Shown in pieces: positions 7,491-17,203 of a stretch of DNA of 64,000 nucleotides. The DNA comes from Bacillota bacterium. Its GTDB lineage: Bacteria > Bacillota > Clostridia > Lachnospirales > Bianqueaceae. The stretch is taken from assembly GCA_017634575.1 (NCBI GenBank), contig JAGBND010000134.1, positions 1 through 64,000 of the forward strand. Reading direction: 5' to 3'. Each line of letters opens with the position of its first letter. The first letter of the stretch is position 1. Both the position numbers and the translations under genes were made by a program. The notes below the pieces were generated by a model. The model had not been told where the DNA came from. It did no database searches and worked only from the letters and a program-made list of their open reading frames with translations.

Positions 7491-9548
7491 ATGGGAAACT
7501 TGTTCAACCGATTCAAAAAGGATCCATCTAAAGCGGATCAGAAAAAAGCTGCAAAAGGGCGGCCGCTAAAAAAAGCGGCTACGCTTGCTTTGCTGCTTGG
7601 TCTTTCCGTTTCTCTTTCCTCTATCAATGCTTCGGCCTTTGAAATTGATTCATCCGGCTTCTCGAATCCCGAAACCGAGACCAGCGCATCGACCATGTAT
7701 TTCTGGCACAAGGGCCTTCCGCCTATGGACACCGATGGCTACGGTTATCCGATTCTGCTCACATGGGGATATGGAAACGGAAGAAATAACCAGTCTCCGC
7801 AGGACTTTTTTCTTTTGACAAGGCCATATAGTTTTTTCAAGCTTGTTCGGTACAGAAGCGTAGTCTTGGGTGGATACAAGACCGAGGAGATCCGGAAAGA
7901 TGCATACGATCATGGCGTTCATCGTGACTTCTGGGGTGATTTCGATGATGCGAAAAATATCGATTATAAAACCGGTTATTATGATCATGTTTTTTACCAC
8001 AGCGTTATCTTTGGAGACGATTATTATACATATAAAGGTGACTATCCGTCCGGTTATTATATGTACAAGAATAAGTTCTCTCTTGTGGGCGGGAATAGTG
8101 AGACCTATTACAACAAATATAACTGGGATGTTAATCCCGCAGATATGTGGCCGTTGACGGATTACCTGAATGATTATTATCTGGATTTTGATACCCTGCA
8201 GCGTAAAGGGACCACCTTCTCCACAATGATTCCTTACATACCCTGTGCATATGCTACCAGCATCCCTGGCTGGTACGCTCTGGAATATCCGAACTACTAT
8301 CATTTCTATGAAGATTATCCTGGCCAGGAACCCCATGCCGCTACCCAGGAAAGCCGATACCGCTCTTTTCTGATTGGAGAGTCCTATTTTGAATCTTACG
8401 TAAACACAAGTCTTAAAATCGATGCAGAGCAGGTCAATACAATGAACTGGTCCCTGTCAGACCTTAACGTTACAGCGGAACCAACTTTTGGTTTTCCGGA
8501 TTTTTCGAAAGACACAAGATCAAAAACCTGGGGTTTTAGTAAGATTAATCCGGGAAGCGATGATAATGCCTATGCGCTTTATACAGAAGGCAAGATCATT
8601 AACAGAATCACCCGTATTTCCCATCGCTGGGGAGATTGGCGCAGGGTGGAGAAGTTCAGAGACCGTACGTCTGCGGATATCTGGATGATCCATGATGGCT
8701 CTTCATTAGGCGCTTTTGGCGGTCAGACCAGTATCCCCGAATACAGACTGAGCGGAGATGAAAGCTGCATCTTTTACGTTTACTATGCAGAACCGTTTAT
8801 TGTAAGCATTCTGAAGGGCGATCACGAAGTAGCCAACGGACAGGTGACCAACCTGGATGGTCCCATCGTGCTGCCGCGCAATTCCTGCATCACCGTCAAG
8901 GACGGCGGCGTGCTGTCTGTTAATGGCTGGGTTATCAACAACGGGACCATCAAGGTTGAACCGGGCGGAACCTTGATCGTGCAGCAGAACAGCGCCCTGA
9001 CTACCTGGGAAACTGAGTCGGGTCTTCACGCGGGCAGAGTCCTCTGCGACGGCACCATGATCATCTCCTCCAACGGCAAGCTTCAGGCCGGCGGCGTGGA
9101 AGGCCTGAAATTCGGAGAAGGTTCCCACTGCGTCAATTATGGCGCTTTGATGGCTGAAAACCTGAGTGTTTACGGAAGCCGGGTGATTGAAAACCGCGGA
9201 TCCATGGCTGTCGTCTATGCAGGCTATGGAACCGGCGAATCCGGATACAGCCTGGTTGCCGCTTCGGCATCCGATCTGGCAAATGGCACGACAGCTAAAA
9301 ACAATGGTTTACTCGACACTGTTGAGCAGTGCCGGATCATAACCATGGCTTCTGACGCTGTTTATGGGGAAGGTTCGGTTTACGTCAACGGGGACTCCCT
9401 AACGACTTTTAGACAAGAGTCTGCCGGGGAGAGGTCCATGACGACAGCCTTCTCGGGCGGCACCGACCCGCAGACTAAGACGATCGCTTCCGGCAAGATC
9501 AGACCGATGAGTCAGTGGTGGACTCTAAGAATGGGAAAACAATCCTGA
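7491..9548 (+). CDS. Large secreted protein of the secretion locus, unknown function
   Basis: A 685-residue protein with a long basic N-region and a signal peptide (hydrophobic core about residues 30-45, likely cleavage after INASA near residue 49). Residues about 60-300 are very rich in Tyr, Trp, Asp and Gly. Residues about 440-560 contain short repeating strands (VLSVNGWVINNGTI, GTLIVQQNSAL, GTMIISSNGKLQAGG) resembling a right-handed beta-helix. No C-terminal anchor or LPXTG motif is visible. It lies between the pilin and an anchored surface protein, so a role as an extracellular part of the machine or an adhesin is inferred. I recognise no family. AAGGAG precedes the ATG. Confidence 0.75.
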   Translation: MGNLFNRFKKDPSKADQKKAAKGRPLKKAATLALLLGLSVSLSSINASAFEIDSSGFSNPETETSASTMYFWHKGLPPMDTDGYGYPILLTWGYGNGRNNQSPQDFFLLTRPYSFFKLVRYRSVVLGGYKTEEIRKDAYDHGVHRDFWGDFDDAKNIDYKTGYYDHVFYHSVIFGDDYYTYKGDYPSGYYMYKNKFSLVGGNSETYYNKYNWDVNPADMWPLTDYLNDYYLDFDTLQRKGTTFSTMIPYIPCAYATSIPGWYALEYPNYYHFYEDYPGQEPHAATQESRYRSFLIGESYFESYVNTSLKIDAEQVNTMNWSLSDLNVTAEPTFGFPDFSKDTRSKTWGFSKINPGSDDNAYALYTEGKIINRITRISHRWGDWRRVEKFRDRTSADIWMIHDGSSLGAFGGQTSIPEYRLSGDESCIFYVYYAEPFIVSILKGDHEVANGQVTNLDGPIVLPRNSCITVKDGGVLSVNGWVINNGTIKVEPGGTLIVQQNSALTTWETESGLHAGRVLCDGTMIISSNGKLQAGGVEGLKFGEGSHCVNYGALMAENLSVYGSRVIENRGSMAVVYAGYGTGESGYSLVAASASDLANGTTAKNNGLLDTVEQCRIITMASDAVYGEGSVYVNGDSLTTFRQESAGERSMTTAFSGGTDPQTKTIASGKIRPMSQWWTLRMGKQS

Positions 9549-9583
9549 TTTTGATTTTCATAGCAGAAAGGAGGTTCATCAAG

Positions 9584-10555
9584 ATGAACCCATTGAAATC
9601 CAAGTTAAAAACGCTGCTCATGTGCGTTTTGTTGATGAGCCTCCTTTTGACTGTTTTTGCGCAGGCGGCGGACACGGACTATACCGGTTACCTGGATCCT
9701 GAAACCGGAGAACCGGTAAACGAGGTGGACAACGATCAGGGACTGGTGGAGCTTACCGAAAGCATGTATTATGACTGGAATTCCCATGACTATGCCTATA
9801 CCGTCAATGGTGGGGAAGTGCATGCATCGGTCGCTGATGGCATGATCGTATCAGAGGCTGTAAAGGTTTATACCAACAGCGCCGATCAGCTGGTGATCTA
9901 CAAGGATGGAGAAATCTATGAAGGCTCTGCCGATTACATCTCCGAGGTGGGCTCTTATGTCGTCCAGTCCGGAGGCGAGTCGAGCAGAAGCTCAGTGCTG
10001 ACCTTCTCCATAGTGGGAAAGACCACAAACACCATCTCAACCTTTACCGTTCCGGATGATTTTTATATCGTGGAGGCCAGCAGAAACGGCGAGCCTATTT
10101 ATGCAGAGCGATATTCCGTATCCATGCTGGAGGAAGGCGACTATGTGGTCCAGTATGAAAATATGTCCACAGATCTTTTGTACACCTTAAGCGTAACCAT
10201 CGACCGGACGCCTCCTCAGATTACGCTGGAGGGGAAGATCGATGACGATGGCCGGTACCACAGCGCTGTCAAGCTCACCGGTTTTGAAGAAGGAGATTCC
10301 GTACGGCTTACTTCTCAAACGGAGGACGCCCAGAATCTGATTGAAATCCTGGCGGATGGAACCACGCAGATTTCCGAGCCGGGCAACTATGAACTGACCG
10401 TTTACGATGCAGCCGGAAATGCTGCGGAGTATCCGATCAGCATTTTGGTATATTTTAACAGGAATACGCTGATCTTCCTTGGCCTGGTGGCCGCGGTGGC
10501 GATCGGTATCCTGGTTTATGTTTTCCTGAAACGGGAACGACTGAAAATCGGTTAA
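9584..10555 (+). CDS. Membrane-anchored surface protein with signal peptide and C-terminal TM helix
   Basis: A 323-residue protein. Residues 1-28 are a signal peptide ending in AQA. The exposed part ends in an Ig-like region (about 205-285: DRTPPQITLEG, then GNYELTVYDAAGNAAEYPI), as in bacterial Ig-like repeats. A TM helix (about 292-314) and a short basic cytoplasmic tail follow, so it is a type I membrane protein. The start at 9584 has AAAGGAGG correctly placed; upstream in-frame codons overlap the previous gene and lack a ribosome site. It lies 35 bp after its neighbour in the same operon. A scaffold or tether for the extracellular components is an inference. Confidence 0.75.
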   Translation: MNPLKSKLKTLLMCVLLMSLLLTVFAQAADTDYTGYLDPETGEPVNEVDNDQGLVELTESMYYDWNSHDYAYTVNGGEVHASVADGMIVSEAVKVYTNSADQLVIYKDGEIYEGSADYISEVGSYVVQSGGESSRSSVLTFSIVGKTTNTISTFTVPDDFYIVEASRNGEPIYAERYSVSMLEEGDYVVQYENMSTDLLYTLSVTIDRTPPQITLEGKIDDDGRYHSAVKLTGFEEGDSVRLTSQTEDAQNLIEILADGTTQISEPGNYELTVYDAAGNAAEYPISILVYFNRNTLIFLGLVAAVAIGILVYVFLKRERLKIG

Positions 10556-10653
10556 AAGGAGGCGCACCGCTAAAGACCTGCTGTCGGATGCGCCCATATA
10601 TAATTGTAGAAACTCTTATCAGAAATTTGTAAGAAAGGCGGGAGACGGATTTG

Positions 10654-12921
10654 ATGAGATGGCCTATTTTCCTGGATTTTCTGGGAGTTGGCGATGCGTT
10701 GGAAGATATCCTCTACGCAACCATATTCAAGCTCCTTTACTTTATTGAATATGCGCTGTGCTGGATTATCAGCCTGCTGCAGGACATGTTCCGCGTGTTT
10801 GCCGGCCTGGATAAGGTTCAGTACGGCGAAGCCAACTATAATTATCTGATAAACATCTTTTTTTCCAATAAGCTGATCAGCAATATCTATTGGGCCATGG
10901 CATTAATCGGCGTCGCCTTGACGGTGGGCTTTACGATATGGGCTGTTGTCAAGAAAATGTTCGATGCCTCCGGGAAGGTTCAGCAGTCTCACGGACAGAT
11001 CATCGGCACAGCGATTCGAAGCATCCTGCTGATTATGGGACTGAATATCGTCATGAATGTGGTGATTAACTCCACCAACATTTTGATGCAGCAGGTGGAT
11101 ATCATCTTCACCAATGCCAGCCACCTGGATCAGAAAGATGAAAGACCCTTCAGCAATGAGGAGTATGCGGCTATGGGACGCATCTTTGCAACCATCGGCA
11201 ACTACTCCATGGTCAATGCAAAAAACAGCCGTTATAACATCAATCTTTGCTACAACGAGATCCGGCCTGATCTGGCCTATCTGGATTCTCAGGGGGTGTT
11301 TAATTACTCCTACTCCCAGACAGATACCGGAAGCAAATCCCCTCAGACCTGGCAGTCCGTCATTGCCCGGATTGCGCTGTCTACCGATATTTCAAGAGAA
11401 CTGAAAATCGACCAGTACGACCAGAACGTTTCGGATGCGATCCTGAACGCGATGGATTATCTAAAGAACAACGGAACGCTGGAAGCGCTGGAAAAAGCGA
11501 AACTCCAGTTCAAGTCCGATGGAACACCTCATCTGGACCGCATGATCTTCCTGATGGGAACCTTCCGGGCAGCCAAAACCGCATCCTTCAATGAGAATCC
11601 GTCTTTGGATGACGGCCTGAGGGGCCCTTACTACTATCATCCGAAAGAGCGAGACATTTACAATTTTGATCAAGTCAAGAAAGATTTCGATATCGGTTTC
11701 TCTACAGACTATCTGGTGGTATATATCGCAGCAGTAGCCATTATATTTGATCTGGTGGTTATTATCTTCAACTGCGTTGCCAGGCTGTTTAACCTGATGT
11801 TCCTGTATGTAATCGCGCCGCCGGTAATTGCCGTGTCACCTTTGGACAGCGGCGGAAAGTTTAAACAATGGACGACCGCTTTCCTGATCCAGGCACTCAG
11901 CGTTTTCGGCACGGTTATCTCTATGCGGCTTCTGCTGATCTATATTCCCATCATTCTGGATGCCAAGCTGGTGCTTTTTGAAGAGAACAAGATTCTGAAT
12001 CTTTTTGCCAAGTATATCCTGATTTATGTGGGATTCGAGACTGCTAAGAAATCCACCAGCATGCTGACAGGTATTCTGGCTGATAACGCCGGATGGCAGG
12101 CAATGCAGGCCGGTGACATGAGCATGTCTGCAGCCAAAGCCATTGGCACAGCGACCAGCATAGGCAAAAAAGCGGTGGGCGTCGGCGCCGGTGTTGCCGG
12201 TTTTGCCCTTGCTCCTGCAATCAATGCGGTTTCTCGTCCGGTTAAGGCTGTGGGAAGTTTTTGGAGCAATCTTTTCAATGGTACGGACAAAGATGCTGCC
12301 AAGTCCAAGACGCCTCCGAAAGCCAGTAATTCCGGAAACGGCTCCAACAATTCCAACAATCCCAACAATTCCAACAATCCGACGCCCCTTCCCGGACCTA
12401 CCAACAACAATAATACCAATAACAACAATAATACGAACAATCAAAACAACAACAATCCAAGGCCCATCAGACAGGGACAGAACCCGCCTAATTTCAATAA
12501 CAATAATAACAATCCGAATCCGGCTCCAAATAATCCGAACCCGGGTCCGAACAATCCGCAGCCGATTCCCAATAATGGGAATAACCCCCAGCCGATTGCG
12601 AATAACAACAATCCGAATCCGGCTCCTGGTCCGGCCCAGAATAACAATAATAACAATCCAAATCCGGTTCCGGCCCCGAACAACAACGCAAATCCGGCTC
12701 AAAACAACCAGAACAACAACCCGAATCCGATTGGCGGAAACAACACTGTAAACAATAATCCGCAAAGACAAGGGGTAAACGCGCCCGGAGTGAACCAAAA
12801 TCAGCCGGCGCAGAACAACCTGAATGCGCAGAACAACAATGCGCCCAGACAAGGCGTTAACCCGCCTCGCCCGAACCAGGCGCCGCCTCCGATTCAGAAT
12901 CTGCACAATCAGAATCATTAG
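10654..12921 (+). CDS. VirB6/TrbL-like polytopic membrane channel protein with Asn/Pro-rich tail
   Basis: A 755-residue protein. Hydrophobic helices at about residues 20-45, 72-97 and 118-140 precede a large hydrophilic loop (about 150-345). Further helices follow between about 350 and 475, including FLYVIAPPVIAVSP. This matches the VirB6/TrbL/PrgH-type core channel of type IV systems in position and topology. Residues about 480-530 are Ala/Gly-rich and amphipathic. From about 555 to the end the protein is almost purely Asn, Pro, Gln and Gly. It directly precedes the VirB4-like ATPase, as in many Gram-positive type IV loci. ATG 10654 is taken over TTG 10651 for spacing to GGGAGA. Confidence 0.75.
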   Translation: MRWPIFLDFLGVGDALEDILYATIFKLLYFIEYALCWIISLLQDMFRVFAGLDKVQYGEANYNYLINIFFSNKLISNIYWAMALIGVALTVGFTIWAVVKKMFDASGKVQQSHGQIIGTAIRSILLIMGLNIVMNVVINSTNILMQQVDIIFTNASHLDQKDERPFSNEEYAAMGRIFATIGNYSMVNAKNSRYNINLCYNEIRPDLAYLDSQGVFNYSYSQTDTGSKSPQTWQSVIARIALSTDISRELKIDQYDQNVSDAILNAMDYLKNNGTLEALEKAKLQFKSDGTPHLDRMIFLMGTFRAAKTASFNENPSLDDGLRGPYYYHPKERDIYNFDQVKKDFDIGFSTDYLVVYIAAVAIIFDLVVIIFNCVARLFNLMFLYVIAPPVIAVSPLDSGGKFKQWTTAFLIQALSVFGTVISMRLLLIYIPIILDAKLVLFEENKILNLFAKYILIYVGFETAKKSTSMLTGILADNAGWQAMQAGDMSMSAAKAIGTATSIGKKAVGVGAGVAGFALAPAINAVSRPVKAVGSFWSNLFNGTDKDAAKSKTPPKASNSGNGSNNSNNPNNSNNPTPLPGPTNNNNTNNNNNTNNQNNNNPRPIRQGQNPPNFNNNNNNPNPAPNNPNPGPNNPQPIPNNGNNPQPIANNNNPNPAPGPAQNNNNNNPNPVPAPNNNANPAQNNQNNNPNPIGGNNTVNNNPQRQGVNAPGVNQNQPAQNNLNAQNNNAPRQGVNPPRPNQAPPPIQNLHNQNH

Positions 12922-12955
12922 ACCTTTTTGACAAATCTTAGATTGAGGTGATGGA

Positions 12956-15900
12956 ATGCAGCGACTCATACCAAACAAGACAAAAGTCCGCATAGAGCTG
13001 TTTCGCGGTGTCGGCATAGGGGATCTGATCGTCTGCGCCATCGCGCTGCTCCTGCTGGTTTTTCTGGTTACCTCCAATCTTAGCTGGAGGTGGTGGCTCT
13101 CCCTGGTGGTGATCGGCATTACTGCGCTTTTGGTTGTCCGAACCGATAGCCAGCCAAATTATGTTTATTTCCTTCATGTCCTCAGCTTCTTCAGCTTCCG
13201 CAGAAGATTTCAGAAGACATTTACGGACGATACCCTTTCAAAAATTCTGGAAGACGGTCAACAGGAAGCTATGCTGGGAGAGCTCTTCGAGCCTGATGAG
13301 GCGGAAGAGGAAACAGAAGACCGGTCTTCCAAAAAGAAAGAAAGAAAGAGCAAAAAAGAAAAGGGATCATCGAAAAAAGGGAAAAACGCGGAACCTGTCA
13401 GTGAAGAAGTCCTCCAGAAACGGGCCTGGGCAAAGGACGCCCAGATTCGCCGGGACGACATGGATGAGATTATCCCCTTCACCGGCATCAAGGATTCCAT
13501 GATCGAATATCTGGGCGGCGAGTACTATGGCGCCGTGCTGCAGATCGATCCGGTGGAATTTCGGTTCATGAGCGAGAGCCGCCGTTCCAACTCCATTGAC
13601 AACTGCCTTGGACGGGTTCTTCGTTCCATCAATGTCAATTACAGCGCCAATATTGTTAAGCTGGAACAGCCGATCATCTATGACGGCTTTGTCAACAAGG
13701 AATATCAAAAGCTGGACGATCTGGCCACCAGTTATGAGAATGCGGTTCTCTCGGAAGATGAACTCAAATCCCGCGTGGAAATCGAGTATGACCGCCTCAA
13801 TGAGCTTCTGGCCTATCGGGATAACAGCCATATCGTCACTTCTTACTTTTATCTGGTGCTTTTCGAGAGCGACAAGCGTCAGCTGGAGCTGCAGATGCGC
13901 GATGCAGAGCAGGTTCTCAGCAACGGTGAGATGAAGGTCAGAAGGCTGAACGACAAACAGCTGGCTGTTTTTCTGAAATACAGCAACCAGATTGACTTCG
14001 ATGAAAGAGAAGTAGAGAATATCCGCCCGGAAGAGCTGCATTTATGGGCCATGCCCAGTGTAGTGGATATTAAACCCAGAAGGGTTGAAGTCAACCATAT
14101 TATTACCCATAACTTCCGGGTATACAGCTATCCCACCATCGTGGATGACGCCTGGCTGGCAACGTTAATGAGCTATCCCGGCACCAAAGTGGTGGTCAAA
14201 TGCAAGCCTGTGGACCGTAACCGGGCCATTCGCAATATTGATAACTCCCTGACAGAGCTCAGAGGTCAGTGGAGCGCAACGGGAATCGACTCCAAACGAA
14301 TGGAGATTGAAACCCATATTTCCACCCTGCAGGATCTTCTGGCAACCCTGCAGAGCGATACGGAATCCTTGCTGGAAGTCAATGTGTACATAACCGCATA
14401 CGATATCGTTGCCACCCGCGCCAATAAATATATGCCTCAGCCTCCGGCTTCGGATCTCCCCAATATGTCCGAAATGAAGAAGAGCATCCGCCGGACCTGG
14501 CAGGAGCATGGCTTCAGGCTGAGCAACATGGAATTCGAACAGGTGCAGGCCTTCATCGGATCCCAGATCAGCGGTCTGGATCCTCTTGGAAAAGAAGGCC
14601 GGGACATTGCCAGCAATACGGTAGCTGCCTGCTATCCCTGGGTGTTTGCCCATATTTCCGATGAAGGCGGCGTGAAGCTGGGTCAAAGCGACGGCGTTCC
14701 GGTATTTATCGACTTCTTCAAACGTGACTCGGAGCGCGTCAACAGCAATATGGTCATCGTTGGTAAATCCGGTTCCGGTAAATCCTACGCTACCAAATCG
14801 CTGCTGGCAAACCTGGCAGCGGAAGACGCCAAGATTTTCATCCTTGACCCGGAAAACGAGTACACAGAACTCGCATCCAACCTGCATGGCCAGATTATCA
14901 ACGTAGGCAACGCCATGTATGGAAGACTGAATCCCTTCCATATTATTACAGCGCTGGACGACGATGAGGCCGGTGAAGGCGGACCCAGCGGTTCCTACGC
15001 GACGCACCTTCAGTTCCTGGAGGAGTTCTTCAGACAGATTATGCCCGACTGCGAGAAGGACGCCATGGAATATCTGAATACGCTGGTGGATCATATGTAT
15101 TTGACCCACAACATTACGGCGGATACGGATCTTTCCAAGCTGCTTCCGGAAGACTATCCCATCTTCGACGATCTTTATGACGAAGTGCTTCAGGAATTCC
15201 AGTCCAGCGACAATGTTTTCACCAGAGATCTATTAAGATCGCTGATGAACTATGTTTCGAAGTTCTCAACCGGCGGCCGAAACGCCAACATCTGGAACGG
15301 TCCCAGCACCATTACCACGGATGAAAACTTTACGGTTTTCAATTTTCAGTCCATGCTGGCCAACCGCAACTCCACCATCGCGAACGCGCAGATGCTGCTG
15401 GTTCTGAAATATATTGATAATGAAATCATTAAAAACCGGGATTACAACCTGTCCCACCGCGCCAACCGCAAGGTAGTGGTTGTCATCGATGAAGCCCATG
15501 TATTCATCGATGCAAAATTCCCGGTGGCTCTGGACTTCATGTTCCAGCTGGCAAAGCGCATCCGTAAATACAATGGTATGCAGATCGTCATTACCCAGAA
15601 CATTAAAGATTTTGTGGGTTCTGAGGAGCTTGCCAGAAAATCCACGGCCATCATTAATGCCTGTCAGTACAGCTTCATTTTCGCGCTGGCGCCCAATGAT
15701 ATGCAGGATCTGATCCGTCTGTATGCCAGCGCCGGAGGCATCAACGAGTCTGAGCAGGAGCAGATTGTTCAGGCCCCCCGCGGACAGGCCTTTACCATCA
15801 TGTCGCCCACCAGCCGTTCCACCTTCCGCATCGAAACGGCGCCGGGCATTTCTGATCTGTTTGAATCGCCGTATTACGAATCCCATTACTTTACCGGTGA

Positions 15901-17164
15901 AGAAGGCGATAAAAACTGGGAAGACTTTATCGGAACCAGCCGCGCCCTTCATGACCAGACAGTCTCGGCACGGGGCAGACTGGAAAGAAGAGATGATCAG
16001 ATGGCTATATCCTCCGGCGTATCCCTGAAGGTTTACGACCAGGAAGAGTACGATGAGCTGAAAGCCAAAGAAAATCCTGTATCCATCCAGGTAGTGGAAA
16101 TACCGGAAGACGACGAAGTGCTTACCATTCCCGACAGACCGGAGCCGAAGATCGGACCGAGGCCGGGAGAAGAGCCGGAAGTGGAAGAGACCGTCCGGGA
16201 AGAGAGGGGACTGCAGGCGGAAGCGCCGCAGATTTCTTCCATCCAGGCACAGATTCCTCCGCTTTCACAGCCTTCCATGCAGGATCAGTCCATGGCTGTC
16301 TTCGGCATGATCGCGCAGGCACTTGGCCGCATGGCCGATGCCGCCGAGCGCAGCGGAGAGGTGCCTTTTACCGAACCGGCCCGTCAGGGATATGTTGCCC
16401 AGCAGATGTCTCCCTCCCGGACGCAGCCTGAACCTGAAATGGAGCAATATGCACCTGAGGCGGATGAAAAAATGGATCATACCAGCGAGCTTCTTAAAGA
16501 GCAGCAGGAACAGTTTGCAGCCCTGCAGGCTGAGATGCGCGCCGAGATTGAGCGGCTGAAACAGGAAAACCAGCAGCTTAAAACAGCTCCCGTTCCCGTT
16601 CCTGAGGAGACAGAAGAGGAAGAGGAAGCGCTTCTGGATGACGAATTCGGCGGCGAGGAAGAGGGCGATCTTTCGCTTCTGTATGAAGATCCCGACATTG
16701 AAGATGATCTGGACGATCTTGACGATCTGGATGAAGACTTTGATGAAGATGACGACTTCGATGAAGAAGACGAAGCAGAGCTGGAAGACGATGACGATCT
16801 GGCGGAGCTTGACTTCGGTCTGGATGACGATCTGCTGGATGCCATCGATGATGATGAAGATTCGGATTCCGATTCCGAGTTTGAAGACGAAATCGACGAA
16901 GATGATGAATTCCTCGACGATGACGAATTCGACTTTGACGATGAAGATGAAGAAGATGAAGACGAAGAGGGCGATGACGAAGATGAAGAAGACGAAGAAG
17001 ATGATGACTTCATGGCTTCCTTCTGCAGCTTCGCAACGAATCTGATGAACATGAATGCCTTTGAACGGATGAGAATCGATGGAAAAGAGGTTATGACCAT
17101 TACGCTCGACGATCTGATCCGTGAAGCGGAAGAACAACAGAAAGCGCGAAGGCATCACGGTTAA
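12956..17164 (+). CDS. VirB4-like secretion ATPase with fused VirB3/PrgI-like N-terminus and acidic C-terminal extension
   Basis: A 1402-residue protein. Two TM helices at about 23-39 and 44-61 precede a Lys/Glu linker (about 105-140), resembling the VirB3/PrgI component often fused to VirB4. The ATPase core (about 150-1020) has Walker A GKSGSGKS near residue 602, Walker B VVVVIDEAH near 840, then VITQNIKDF. VirB4 ATPases power pilus assembly and substrate transport at the inner membrane face. VirB4 is normally about 600-900 residues. Here the extra 350 residues hold a coiled coil (about 1180-1210) and an extreme Asp/Glu tract (about 1210-1350), ending in a normal globular tail. GAGGTGAT gives a clear ribosome site. 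Confidence 0.9.
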   Translation: MQRLIPNKTKVRIELFRGVGIGDLIVCAIALLLLVFLVTSNLSWRWWLSLVVIGITALLVVRTDSQPNYVYFLHVLSFFSFRRRFQKTFTDDTLSKILEDGQQEAMLGELFEPDEAEEETEDRSSKKKERKSKKEKGSSKKGKNAEPVSEEVLQKRAWAKDAQIRRDDMDEIIPFTGIKDSMIEYLGGEYYGAVLQIDPVEFRFMSESRRSNSIDNCLGRVLRSINVNYSANIVKLEQPIIYDGFVNKEYQKLDDLATSYENAVLSEDELKSRVEIEYDRLNELLAYRDNSHIVTSYFYLVLFESDKRQLELQMRDAEQVLSNGEMKVRRLNDKQLAVFLKYSNQIDFDEREVENIRPEELHLWAMPSVVDIKPRRVEVNHIITHNFRVYSYPTIVDDAWLATLMSYPGTKVVVKCKPVDRNRAIRNIDNSLTELRGQWSATGIDSKRMEIETHISTLQDLLATLQSDTESLLEVNVYITAYDIVATRANKYMPQPPASDLPNMSEMKKSIRRTWQEHGFRLSNMEFEQVQAFIGSQISGLDPLGKEGRDIASNTVAACYPWVFAHISDEGGVKLGQSDGVPVFIDFFKRDSERVNSNMVIVGKSGSGKSYATKSLLANLAAEDAKIFILDPENEYTELASNLHGQIINVGNAMYGRLNPFHIITALDDDEAGEGGPSGSYATHLQFLEEFFRQIMPDCEKDAMEYLNTLVDHMYLTHNITADTDLSKLLPEDYPIFDDLYDEVLQEFQSSDNVFTRDLLRSLMNYVSKFSTGGRNANIWNGPSTITTDENFTVFNFQSMLANRNSTIANAQMLLVLKYIDNEIIKNRDYNLSHRANRKVVVVIDEAHVFIDAKFPVALDFMFQLAKRIRKYNGMQIVITQNIKDFVGSEELARKSTAIINACQYSFIFALAPNDMQDLIRLYASAGGINESEQEQIVQAPRGQAFTIMSPTSRSTFRIETAPGISDLFESPYYESHYFTGEEGDKNWEDFIGTSRALHDQTVSARGRLERRDDQMAISSGVSLKVYDQEEYDELKAKENPVSIQVVEIPEDDEVLTIPDRPEPKIGPRPGEEPEVEETVREERGLQAEAPQISSIQAQIPPLSQPSMQDQSMAVFGMIAQALGRMADAAERSGEVPFTEPARQGYVAQQMSPSRTQPEPEMEQYAPEADEKMDHTSELLKEQQEQFAALQAEMRAEIERLKQENQQLKTAPVPVPEETEEEEEALLDDEFGGEEEGDLSLLYEDPDIEDDLDDLDDLDEDFDEDDDFDEEDEAELEDDDDLAELDFGLDDDLLDAIDDDEDSDSDSEFEDEIDEDDEFLDDDEFDFDDEDEEDEDEEGDDEDEEDEEDDDFMASFCSFATNLMNMNAFERMRIDGKEVMTITLDDLIREAEEQQKARRHHG

Positions 17165-17203
17165 TATAAATTTAGATAGATTGTCTGTAAGGAGCTTAGG
17201 CGG

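Noticed and set aside
16477-17100. Serine-rich ORF on the minus strand
   Set aside because: It is the antisense of the Asp/Glu tract of the VirB4-like protein (GAY/GAR codons read as serine).
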